From an uncultured Christensenella sp. (GTDB taxonomy: Bacteria; Bacillota; Clostridia; Christensenellales; Borkfalkiaceae): DNA of 5,712 nt. Below are positions 1 to 5,679 of this stretch, one piece after another. The notes below the pieces were generated by a model that was given only the letters and a program-made list of their open reading frames with translations, was not told the DNA's origin and did not search any database. The stretch spans positions 33,744 to 39,455 of the forward strand of contig CAJUCM010000017.1 in the NCBI GenBank assembly GCA_910585235.1, read 5' to 3'. How positions within the stretch are numbered: the stretch's first letter is position 1; the number at the start of each line of letters is the position of its first letter. Position numbers and translations under genes: made by a program.

Positions 1-112
1 CCGACGCGACGGGCAAATTGTTTTCGTCCACCAGAACGGCTTTGATGCGCGTGGAACCGAATTCGATTCCGAGCGCCGTCTTTCCGTCCTGAATGAGTTT
101 TTTTGTTTCCAT
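1..112 (-). CDS. FGGY-family carbohydrate kinase, N-terminal fragment (runs off the left edge)
   Basis: Only the first 37 codons are present, read from the ATG at 112-110 to the window edge. After a short polar leader (METKKLIQDGKT) comes ALGIEFGSTRIKAVLVDENN, which is strand 1, turn and strand 2 of the actin/hexokinase-like ATPase fold: the G-x-x-x-GSTR-x-K-A phosphate-1 loop at about residues 15-25 that binds ATP phosphates. The form GIEFGSTRIKAVL is typical of clostridial FGGY kinases annotated as xylulokinase-like, which phosphorylate a pentose or related sugar in the cytoplasm. The substrate cannot be told because the sugar-binding part is missing; such proteins are normally about 500 residues long. 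The start is supported by an AAAGGGGGA Shine-Dalgarno sequence 4 bases upstream and by a good promoter. It is transcribed divergently from the GNAT gene. The family call is firm; the specificity is unknown. Confidence 0.85.
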   Translation of the reverse strand, partial: METKKLIQDGKTALGIEFGSTRIKAVLVDENNLPVAS

Positions 113-116
113 AAGT

Positions 117-124
117 CCCCCTTT
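117..124 (-). promoter_or_regulatory. Ribosome binding site of the FGGY kinase gene
   Basis: On the minus strand the bases before the ATG at 112 read AAAGGGGGACTT. AAGGGGG differs from the ideal AAGGAGG at one base and lies 4 bases from the start codon. This is slightly close but acceptable, and it fixes the start. Confidence 0.7.
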
Positions 125-150
125 TATCCGCTTTTTGCAAGACTGCTTTT

Positions 151-179
151 ATTATAAAATAAATTCGATTAAATTTCAA
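151..179 (-). promoter_or_regulatory. Housekeeping (sigma-A type) promoter of the FGGY kinase gene
   Basis: On the minus strand TTGAAA (179-174, five of six to TTGACA) is followed by a 17-base AT-rich spacer and a perfect TATAAT (156-151). Transcription should start near 144, giving a leader of about 30 bases that contains the Shine-Dalgarno sequence. This is one of two good promoters facing away from each other in this intergenic region, so both may be read by the same regulator. No clear catabolite-repression (cre) site was seen around it. Confidence 0.8.
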
Positions 180-230
180 GAGTTTACGGAAAATTTTTAT
201 GAAAATTACGGCGGCGAACGGATACTTTTC

Positions 231-259
231 TTTACATTTATAGATTGCCGGCGTATAAT
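231..259 (+). promoter_or_regulatory. Housekeeping (sigma-A type) promoter of the GNAT gene, abutting the start codon
   Basis: TTTACA (231-236, five of six to TTGACA), an exact 17-base spacer and a perfect TATAAT (254-259). The usual start point, about 7 bases after the -10 box, falls on or next to A266, which is the A of the ATG of the GNAT gene. Only CTCTCT separates the -10 box from the ATG, so there is no room for a Shine-Dalgarno sequence. The promoter match is among the best in the window. Confidence 0.8.
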
Positions 260-265
260 CTCTCT

Positions 266-730
266 ATGAGACTTACCATAGCGATCAGAGAATACCGACC
301 GGACGACTGCAAAGAGACAGCCGATCTCTTTTTTAACACCGTACATACCGTCAATGCAAGCGACTACACGCGGGAACAGCTGAACGTTTGGGCGACGGGG
401 CGAACGGATCTTGCGGAATGGAACAAATCGCTTGAAACGCACCGTTCGTTCGTAGCGGTTTACGAAAATAAGATCGTCGGCTTCGGCGACGTCGATGAAA
501 GCGGTTATCTCGACCGCCTGTTCGTGCATAAGGATTTTCAAAGACGGGGCGTTGCGACCGCCGTTTGCGACAGACTGGAACGCTGTATCCAAGGAAAAAT
601 CACCGTGCATTCGTCCGTTACCGCAAAAGCATTTTTTGAAAAACGCGGTTATACCGTGACCGAGCGTCAATGCGCGGTGCGGCAAAGCATTGAATTACCC
701 TATTTCGTTATGACGAAACAATTAAAATAA
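266..730 (+). CDS. GNAT-family N-acetyltransferase, predicted leaderless
   Basis: A 154-residue cytoplasmic acetyltransferase that should transfer an acetyl group from acetyl-CoA to an amine; the acceptor is unknown. The single GNAT domain fills the protein: strand 1 IREYRPDDC near residues 7-15, the helical VHTVNASDYTREQL region at about 26-39, strand 4 with YLDRLFVHKDF at 81-91, the acetyl-CoA pyrophosphate loop Q92-R-R-G-V-A97, and the C-terminal FFEKRGY at 123-129. This is the small stand-alone GNAT type common in Firmicutes and resembles YafP-like acetyltransferases. The ATG at 266 is preferred because the family starts just before IREY. The frame is also open from a TTG at 245, but that codon lies upstream of the -10 box, lacks a Shine-Dalgarno sequence and would not be in the predicted transcript. 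It has no same-strand neighbour and ends at a hairpin terminator. Its G+C is visibly lower than that of the minus-strand genes. Confidence 0.9.
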   Translation: MRLTIAIREYRPDDCKETADLFFNTVHTVNASDYTREQLNVWATGRTDLAEWNKSLETHRSFVAVYENKIVGFGDVDESGYLDRLFVHKDFQRRGVATAVCDRLERCIQGKITVHSSVTAKAFFEKRGYTVTERQCAVRQSIELPYFVMTKQLK

Positions 731-765
731 AGCGCGGAGATGATCTCCGCGCTTTTTATTTTTTA
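731..765. terminator. Bidirectional rho-independent terminator between the GNAT gene and spoIVA
   Basis: AGCGCGGAGA (731-740) pairs perfectly with TCTCCGCGCT (744-753) around the loop TGA. On the plus strand the stem is followed by TTTTTATTTTTT, an excellent U-tract for the GNAT transcript. On the minus strand the same stem is followed by TTTATTTTAATT, a weaker but usable tract for transcripts coming through spoIVA. The hairpin begins directly after the GNAT stop codon and lies 19 bases beyond the spoIVA stop, so it insulates two converging units. Confidence 0.92.
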
Positions 766-772
766 TAAATTA

Positions 773-2239
773 TTACAGCAGGATGCAGATAACGCCGCCC
801 TTTCCCTCGTTCACGATACGCGTGACCGTCTTGCGCATCTTCTTTCTGACGTTATCGCCCATGGAGCGGTTTTTGACGAAGAGTTCCTCGCCCAGCATAT
901 CTTTGAGCGTTCTACCGAACATATTCGTGTTCCAGGCGCGATCGGGTTCCGACTGCATATTCTCCGAGATCTGTTTTGCAAACGCTTCGCTCTGCTCCGC
1001 TCCGCCGAGCGCGGGTCTGACTTCGCCCGAAACATCTACGCGGATAATATGATAACTCGGCGCGTCGGCGTGAAGATTGACGCCCACTCTTCCGCTCTTT
1101 TTGACCACCTTGGGCTCTAAGAGCTGCATTTCGTCCGATTCGGGCGGGACGATTCCGTAGCCGAATTCCTTTGCGTCGGCAAACGCCTGCCCCGCGCGTT
1201 CGTAGAGTTTCTTCGCGTCTTTCAGCCCGTAAATATAGCTCATGAGCGCAAAATCGTCCTGAATATCTACGCCGCACTGCTCGCCCAGAACGCGGTAGAA
1301 CGTTCCCTCTTTCGCTTCGACCCTGACGTACGCCTTGCCCGTCGCCGCATCCACTTTGACGGATACGGGCGGATTCAGGCGCTCGCTCTCCGCATACATC
1401 GTATCGAGAAGCGCGCAGTCGTTCATCTTTGAGATCTTGGGCGCGATCTCCCTGATGCCCGCAAGCACCTCCGAAATGAGCGGGGTATCCGCGTCTAAAA
1501 CGCGCATCCAATCGGGAAGATCGACGTCGATCGAGAGCACGGGGAATTCATAGAGTACCCGTTCGAGAACGCCCGCAAGCTGTTCTTTCTCCGCAGATTC
1601 CGCGTTCAGGGAGACGACGGGCGCGCCGTACTCCTCTTCGAGCTGCGCGCGGAGCGACTCGGATTTTTTGGGCTCCTTGCAATTCAGAACGATCACGAAA
1701 GGCTTTTTGGAATCTTTGAGTTCCTTCAACGCCTTTTTCTCCCCCTCGACGTACGCCTCACGCGGGATCCCCGTAACCGAGCCGTCCGTAGTCATCAACA
1801 CGCCGATCGTCGAATGATCGCGGATGACGCGGAGCGTCCCCTCCTCCGCCGCCTTTGTGAACGGAACGGGATTCTCGTTCCACGGCGTTTTTACAAGACG
1901 CGGTCCGTCCTCCTCCTCGAATCCCGCGGAACCAGCCACGGGGAAGCCCACGCAGTCAATGAGGCGCACTTTGGCGACAGCGTTGCCTGCGGAAATTTCC
2001 GCCCCCTCTTCGGGAACGAACTTCGGCTCGGTCGTCATAATGGTCTTTCCCGCCGCCGACTGCGGAAGCTCGTCGTTATACCTCTTTTTCTTCTCCCCGT
2101 CGATTTCGGGCAGAACGAGCTCCTGCATAAACCGTTTGATAAAAGTTGATTTGCCCGTGCGGACGGGTCCGACCACACCCACGAAAATTTCGCCCTTCGT
2201 GCGCGCCGCAATGTCCTCGTAAACGCTGAAAGTTTCCAT
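773..2239 (-). CDS. spoIVA: Stage IV sporulation protein A, spore-coat basement ATPase
   Basis: A 488-residue protein, close to the 492 of Bacillus subtilis SpoIVA. In that organism it polymerises, driven by ATP hydrolysis, into the layer on the forespore outer membrane (anchored by SpoVM) on which the coat is built, and it is also needed for the cortex. Here the N-terminal TRAFAC-type ATPase domain shows Walker A G24-PVRT-GKST with K30, the invariant block DELPQSAAGKTIMTTEPKF at 56-74 with sensor threonines T69/T70, and Walker B VRLIDCVG with D95. STIGVLMTTDGS and the YEFPVLSIDVDLPDWM stretch follow. The middle and C-terminal domains are intact, including GYGIVPPE, WNTNMFGR and the conserved ending NEGKGGVICILL, which matches the hydrophobic C terminus of the family. 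The start is fixed by a GGAGG ribosome site and by alignment with the usual N terminus. It is the last gene of the minus-strand cluster, with its own promoter. No key residue is missing. Confidence 0.97.
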   Translation of the reverse strand: METFSVYEDIAARTKGEIFVGVVGPVRTGKSTFIKRFMQELVLPEIDGEKKKRYNDELPQSAAGKTIMTTEPKFVPEEGAEISAGNAVAKVRLIDCVGFPVAGSAGFEEEDGPRLVKTPWNENPVPFTKAAEEGTLRVIRDHSTIGVLMTTDGSVTGIPREAYVEGEKKALKELKDSKKPFVIVLNCKEPKKSESLRAQLEEEYGAPVVSLNAESAEKEQLAGVLERVLYEFPVLSIDVDLPDWMRVLDADTPLISEVLAGIREIAPKISKMNDCALLDTMYAESERLNPPVSVKVDAATGKAYVRVEAKEGTFYRVLGEQCGVDIQDDFALMSYIYGLKDAKKLYERAGQAFADAKEFGYGIVPPESDEMQLLEPKVVKKSGRVGVNLHADAPSYHIIRVDVSGEVRPALGGAEQSEAFAKQISENMQSEPDRAWNTNMFGRTLKDMLGEELFVKNRSMGDNVRKKMRKTVTRIVNEGKGGVICILL

Positions 2240-2248
2240 AAAAAAACG

Positions 2249-2253
2249 CCTCC
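2249..2253 (-). promoter_or_regulatory. Ribosome binding site of spoIVA
   Basis: GGAGG within CGGCGGAGGCG on the minus strand, followed by CG and seven T residues before the ATG at 2239 (9-base spacing). The strong core match supports this start codon. Confidence 0.8.
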
Positions 2254-2272
2254 GCCGATTTCCTTCTTGTCT

Positions 2273-2301
2273 ATCTTATGGCGCAAGGCGTAATTATATG
2301 A
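2273..2301 (-). promoter_or_regulatory. Predicted sigma-E (mother-cell) promoter of spoIVA
   Basis: Between the helical-repeat gene and spoIVA the minus strand holds TCATATA (2301-2295), then a 14-base spacer, then CATAAGAT (2280-2273). The Bacillus sigma-E consensus is roughly (G/T)(A/C)ATATT, 14 bases, CATACAnT. The match is six of seven at -35 and, counting only defined positions, five of seven at -10, with the expected spacing. The start would fall near 2266, giving a leader of about 27 bases that includes the GGAGG site. spoIVA is a known sigma-E target, so sequence and gene identity agree. A TATAAT at 2298-2293 overlaps the -35 element but has no TTGACA-like partner. Confidence 0.72.
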
Positions 2302-2309
2302 CTTTTAGG

Positions 2310-3137
2310 TTACTCTTTTTTTTCCTGCATGAAATCGGGCATAAACTGCTGTTCGGATAAAAACGCTTCGTAGTAGGGATCGTTCGTAAAATCCCGTTCC
2401 TCATTGTATTCCCCGCCGAGCGCCTCGATCGCGTATTTCAGCTCGCGGAATTCCAGAAAGTTGATGTCCTCCCCCGCGATCCGATCCAAAAGAACGGGCA
2501 GGGCGCGGCTGTCGCCGTAGGCGGCAAGGTAACTTGCGCGCATGGGCAGATCCTCCCCTTCGCGGAATGCCGTCATCAGCGTTTCAAACACTTTCTCGTC
2601 GCGCTCTTTCGTGCGGGACAGAACTTCGAGCATCAGCTCCCGTTCCACGCCCTCCTCCAAAAAAGCGAGCGCGCGCGCTTTCGCCGCATCCGCGTTCGCT
2701 TTGAGCTGATCGACGACGGCGTCCTTGATCTCCCTGTCCGCATCCCCTTTCAGCAGAGCAAAATACTTCTCGAACGCGACGGGATTCGACCCCGCAAGAT
2801 TGACGGCAAGCGTCAAAAACTGCTCGTCTTTGCATTCCAAGAGCGGCAATATCTCCTCCGGACAGTCGCGCGATTCGATCTCCCTGCAAAGAAAATCGGA
2901 GACGGGAATATCCTCTTTCATGTGGGCGAGCAATTCATCCACAAGCTCTTTATCGCTCATTCTGCGGTAGTATTCGCGCGGCGTCGCGTCGATACGTTTC
3001 AGGTATGTATCGCCGAACTTCTGATACAGCAACGGGATCCTGTCCTCCCACTGCTTTTCCGTAAATTTTCCCGCGTTCTCTTTCAAATACTTTGCAAGTT
3101 TCTGATCGAACAATCCGTCAAAATCAATCGGTTTCAT
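2310..3137 (-). CDS. Uncharacterised all-helical (HEAT-like) repeat protein
   Basis: A 275-residue soluble acidic protein with no signal peptide or membrane segment. I do not recognise a named family. The N-terminal third (about 1-90) has conserved-looking blocks: IDFDGLFDQKLAKYL, FTEKQWEDRIPLLYQKFGDTYL and MSDKELVDELLAHMKE. From about residue 90 to 240 the chain is a run of paired amphipathic helices (PEEILPLLECKDEQFLTLAVNLAG, DREIKDAVVDQLKANAD, RASYLAAYGDSRALPVLLDRIAG), the pattern of HEAT or Armadillo solenoids that bind other proteins. The tail (FLSEQQFMPDFMQEKKE) looks unstructured. The ATG lies 10 bases after the TPR gene stop, with GAGAGGGG as the ribosome site, so the two are cotranscribed. 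Its place between the TPR gene and spoIVA suggests a scaffolding or assembly role, but this is inference. No catalytic motif is visible. Confidence 0.85.
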   Translation of the reverse strand: MKPIDFDGLFDQKLAKYLKENAGKFTEKQWEDRIPLLYQKFGDTYLKRIDATPREYYRRMSDKELVDELLAHMKEDIPVSDFLCREIESRDCPEEILPLLECKDEQFLTLAVNLAGSNPVAFEKYFALLKGDADREIKDAVVDQLKANADAAKARALAFLEEGVERELMLEVLSRTKERDEKVFETLMTAFREGEDLPMRASYLAAYGDSRALPVLLDRIAGEDINFLEFRELKYAIEALGGEYNEERDFTNDPYYEAFLSEQQFMPDFMQEKKE

Positions 3138-3139
3138 AA

Positions 3140-3147
3140 CCCCTCTC
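3140..3147 (-). promoter_or_regulatory. Ribosome binding site of the helical-repeat gene
   Basis: The whole 10-base gap after the TPR gene stop reads GAGAGGGGTT on the minus strand. GAGAGGGG is a modest Shine-Dalgarno match immediately before the ATG at 3137, and it suggests translation coupled to the upstream gene. Confidence 0.5.
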
Positions 3148-4812
3148 TCACATCATATAATTCAGAATGCGTTCCACGATAATTTTATCCGCTTCAAACA
3201 TCTTTACGACCTCGTCGAGCGAACGCTCCCCGTGCTTCATGCGGGATTCCCTGTAAATCGCCGCCGCAAGCGACGCGCGCTCGTCCATATATTCCCACGC
3301 CTCCGCCTCGCTGAGCGTTGCATAAACGTCCTCCGCCGCCGCGCAAATCTTCCCCTCGTTGTCTTCGCCGAGCAGGGCGAATTTTGAATAGACGTCCGCA
3401 AACGCCTTTAAGAACTGTTCGCGCTTGCGTTCGCCGATTTGCAGGCTGTGCGTAAAAAATTCCTTATAGAGATTGCAGATCACAACGCCGAAAGAATCGT
3501 CCTCGTTGCGGACGGTCAGATCGTGCAGAATGGAGAGCTTGATGATCTCGTCGCCGTTATAATCGAGCAGAACTTCCCTGATAAATTTATCGGCGCGACA
3601 ACGGACCGCCACTTTCGCCGCGATCATCTGCAATTTCTCGTCCCGCCCTTCGAGTTCGTCGAAAGAGAGACGGTAGAACTCGTCGAGCGAGGTAAGCTCG
3701 CTCAGCAATTCGGGTTCGGGCGCATTGCTCGCCGCGATCAGAAAATCCGCCACCGTGCGGTATTCCTCCTCCGGCATACGGTAATAATACGTCATGGAAA
3801 CTTCTTTCCGCTCCCCGTCGCGAAATTCCCTGAGCCGTTCGAGATAATATTTTGCGACCGCCTTGCGCGGAAAGAGCGTCGTGAGCCGTTCCAATGACTC
3901 GATCGCCTCGTCCGTCTTTCCCGTGCGGTACGAAGCGACGGCATGAAAATAGAGCACGTTATCGTCGTTGGGAAGGCGCTTTTTGAGCAGCGCCAATTTC
4001 TCGTAAGCCTCTTCGTCGAGTCCCGTTTCGCACAGCGCGGTCGCCACGCGGTACAGATCGTCCGTTGCGTCCACTTTCAGAAGAGAAAGTTTTTTTGCAG
4101 CTTCCCTGGCGCCCTTTTTATTTTCCCGCGCGCCCAAAACGGCGCAATAAGTCGTGAGCGCCTGCACGTTGTCGGGGTGCGTTTCAAGCAAGTCGCGGCA
4201 CTCTTTTTCCGCGCCCTCCGCGTCGCCGAGCATCAGCGTGCACATGGCGGCAAGTCCCGCCGCGGATGCAAAATCCCGATCGTCCGACGGCATTTCCAAA
4301 AACTTTTCGCGCGCCTCTTCGAGGCTCCCCTCTTTCAGAAGCGCAAGTCCTTCGCTGAGCGCGTGCGGATTGCCGTACTTGCCGTCCGCCGAATAGACAA
4401 GGCGCAATTCGGGCTTTTTTTGTTCCACTTCGAGGCTGAGCTCTTCCAATCTGCCGAACACGCTGTCGAGATCCTCTTCCGTGAGCGAGCGGCGGTAATA
4501 GTAGGCGGACTGCACGTCGTTATTGAGGTTCATAAAGGCGATCGCCAGCCCCTCGTACCCCTCCGGAAAATCCGCCTCGTTGCAGGTATCCAGAAAGCGG
4601 AACCAGGAATCGGCGGCAAGCTCGTAAAGCTCCATTTCCTCATAAATATCGGCATAGAGCGCGCAGGCGTCCGCACTCGACGCATAGCGCTCCGCCCGCT
4701 TGTTGAGCATGGTGAGCGCGCCGAGATAGTCCCCGTCGTGAAAACGCTTTTCCGCGCTGTCGAGCAGAAATTCGTCGCTGAAATCAAGTTTTAAGACGTT
4801 ATCTTCCTTCAT
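3148..4812 (-). CDS. Tetratricopeptide-repeat protein with a long helical C-terminal region
   Basis: A 554-residue soluble protein when begun at the ATG at 4812. An in-frame TTG at 4821 would add MEN, but the ATG has GGAAAA just upstream and is preferred. No signal peptide or membrane segment is visible. The N-terminal ~340 residues carry TPR-like helix pairs: AEKRFHDGDYLGALTML, ADIYEEMELYELAADSWFRF, GLALLKEGSLEEAREKFLEM, LGDAEGAEKECRDLLETHPD, YRVATALCETGLDEEAYEKL and HAVASYRTGKTDEAIESLER, with the usual small residues and G-x-x-x-x-A spacing. The last ~210 residues, after RDGERKEVSMTYYYRM, are also helical but do not read as TPRs and may be a separate domain. TPRs bind partner proteins; the partner is unknown. 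The gene overlaps the 3' end of hslO by 14 bp and lies 10 bp upstream of the helical-repeat gene, so the three should be cotranscribed. I know no specific family name for it. Confidence 0.88.
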   Translation of the reverse strand: MKEDNVLKLDFSDEFLLDSAEKRFHDGDYLGALTMLNKRAERYASSADACALYADIYEEMELYELAADSWFRFLDTCNEADFPEGYEGLAIAFMNLNNDVQSAYYYRRSLTEEDLDSVFGRLEELSLEVEQKKPELRLVYSADGKYGNPHALSEGLALLKEGSLEEAREKFLEMPSDDRDFASAAGLAAMCTLMLGDAEGAEKECRDLLETHPDNVQALTTYCAVLGARENKKGAREAAKKLSLLKVDATDDLYRVATALCETGLDEEAYEKLALLKKRLPNDDNVLYFHAVASYRTGKTDEAIESLERLTTLFPRKAVAKYYLERLREFRDGERKEVSMTYYYRMPEEEYRTVADFLIAASNAPEPELLSELTSLDEFYRLSFDELEGRDEKLQMIAAKVAVRCRADKFIREVLLDYNGDEIIKLSILHDLTVRNEDDSFGVVICNLYKEFFTHSLQIGERKREQFLKAFADVYSKFALLGEDNEGKICAAAEDVYATLSEAEAWEYMDERASLAAAIYRESRMKHGERSLDEVVKMFEADKIIVERILNYMM

Positions 4813-5629
4813 GTTTTCCAAACAGTTTCCTTATACGGTCCTTTCCGAACACATAATCGGTATTGCAGTATTCGCAGTGTACTGAGATTTGTCCCTGCTC
4901 TTTCAAAAGCGCGAACGCGCTCTCTTTGCCCATCGAGAGGATCAGCGCCTCTACCCGTTCCTTGGAACAGCGGCAGGCGAATTTCATTTCCCGCGTTTCA
5001 AACGCTTCTACGCCGAACGCCCCGAAAATTTTTTCATATTCTCCCGCTTCGAGAAAATCCCTGAATCCATCCGCGCCGCGGGCAACGAAATCGCACGCTC
5101 TTTCGTCCGCGAAAGGAAGCGCCTGCAAAAAAACGCCACCCGCCCGCAGGACTTCGGAATTTTTTGACACGACGGAGAGCGCTATCCCCGTTTTGATCTG
5201 TTCGCTTTCGCGAAAATACGCGACAAAATTCTCTTCCGTCTCCTCCGAGACGAGCGCCACCGTTCCCGCAAAGGGAAGCCCCTCGCCGTCGTCGCGGACA
5301 ACGCTCAGCGTACCCTTGCCGAGCTTTCCCCGCGCGCAGGCGTTTTCAACATATCCCCTCAGATTCAGATTCCCGTCGCCGAGCACGCTGATCTTTCCGA
5401 AATCCCCGTCCGTGCGGACGGAGACGGTCAGAGAACTCTTTTCCCCTTTCAGCCAACCGCAGAGGTATCCCGCCGCCGTCAGCGTTTTGCCGAGAACAGT
5501 CAGCGCGTCGCCCGTCAGCGAATGCCTATTTGCCGCCTCGCAAACGAGCGCCGTCGTGTCGAGAACGGCAAGAGAAACTTGTCCGTCCATGATGAGCGCA
5601 CGGGAAACAGTACTCGGTCTGACCTGCAT
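4799..5629 (-). CDS. hslO: Hsp33, redox-activated holdase chaperone
   Basis: A 276-residue cytoplasmic chaperone, slightly shorter than the usual ~290. Hsp33 is inactive when reduced with zinc bound; oxidation (hypochlorite, or peroxide with heat) releases the zinc, unfolds the C-terminal switch and exposes a surface that holds unfolding proteins. The N-terminal domain shows family blocks: SRALIMDGQVSLAVLDTTAL at 9-28, LTVLGKTLTAAGYLCGWLKG near 43-62, and GDFGKISVLGDGNLNLRGYV after it. The redox switch is complete: C219-x-C221 and C252-x-x-C255, with 31 residues from C221 to C252, the same gap as in Escherichia coli (C234 to C265). The start has an AAAGGAG ribosome site 10 bases upstream. It is the first gene of the minus-strand cluster and its end overlaps the TPR gene start, so oxidative stress and production of the TPR and helical-repeat proteins may be linked. 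Confidence 0.96.
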   Translation of the reverse strand: MQVRPSTVSRALIMDGQVSLAVLDTTALVCEAANRHSLTGDALTVLGKTLTAAGYLCGWLKGEKSSLTVSVRTDGDFGKISVLGDGNLNLRGYVENACARGKLGKGTLSVVRDDGEGLPFAGTVALVSEETEENFVAYFRESEQIKTGIALSVVSKNSEVLRAGGVFLQALPFADERACDFVARGADGFRDFLEAGEYEKIFGAFGVEAFETREMKFACRCSKERVEALILSMGKESAFALLKEQGQISVHCEYCNTDYVFGKDRIRKLFGKHEGR

Positions 5630-5639
5630 ATCGGCGGTT

Positions 5640-5646
5640 CTCCTTT
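5640..5646 (-). promoter_or_regulatory. Ribosome binding site of hslO
   Basis: AAAGGAG on the minus strand, 10 bases upstream of the ATG at 5629. The core is strong and the spacing slightly long; it fixes the hslO start. Confidence 0.8.
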
Positions 5647-5650
5647 CTTT

Positions 5651-5679
5651 ATTATTCGCAATCCGTAGTTTTATATAAA
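5651..5679 (-). promoter_or_regulatory. Possible housekeeping promoter of the hslO operon
   Basis: On the minus strand TTTATA (5679-5674, four of six to TTGACA), 17 bases, then AATAAT (5656-5651, five of six to TATAAT). Transcription would start near 5644, very close to the Shine-Dalgarno sequence, giving an unusually short leader. The region is AT-rich, so the match is only suggestive. An alternative -10 is the TATATAAA just downstream of the hairpin, but its -35 would lie inside the hairpin stem. Confidence 0.4.

Noticed and set aside
245..265. Longer GNAT reading frame starting at TTG 245
   Set aside because: There is no ribosome site before it, the codon lies upstream of the TATAAT at 254-259, and the added residues are not part of the GNAT fold.
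206..685. 159-codon minus-strand open frame opposite the GNAT gene
   Set aside because: It overlaps a clear GNAT domain on the other strand, and no conserved motif is visible in its product.
912..1511. 199-codon minus-strand frame inside spoIVA
   Set aside because: Very Arg/Gly-rich product in an alternate frame of spoIVA, whose own frame is intact and conserved to the C terminus.
2293..2298. TATAAT on the minus strand upstream of spoIVA as a sigma-A -10 box
   Set aside because: The -35 position falls in an A-run with no TTGACA resemblance; the overlapping sigma-E pattern explains the sequence better.
2240..2309. Terminator between the helical-repeat gene and spoIVA
   Set aside because: The gap holds GGCGCAAGGCG and a T-run before the ATG, but no stem of useful length can be formed.
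3943..4794. 283-codon plus-strand open frame opposite the TPR gene
   Set aside because: It mirrors a well-supported TPR coding sequence, has an Arg/His/Phe-rich composition typical of an antisense shadow in G+C-rich DNA, and shows no recognisable domain or ribosome site.
4863..5678. 271-codon plus-strand open frame opposite hslO
   Set aside because: Ser/Pro/Arg-rich low-complexity product lying antisense to a certain hslO gene; the frame stays open because of the G+C-rich codon pattern.
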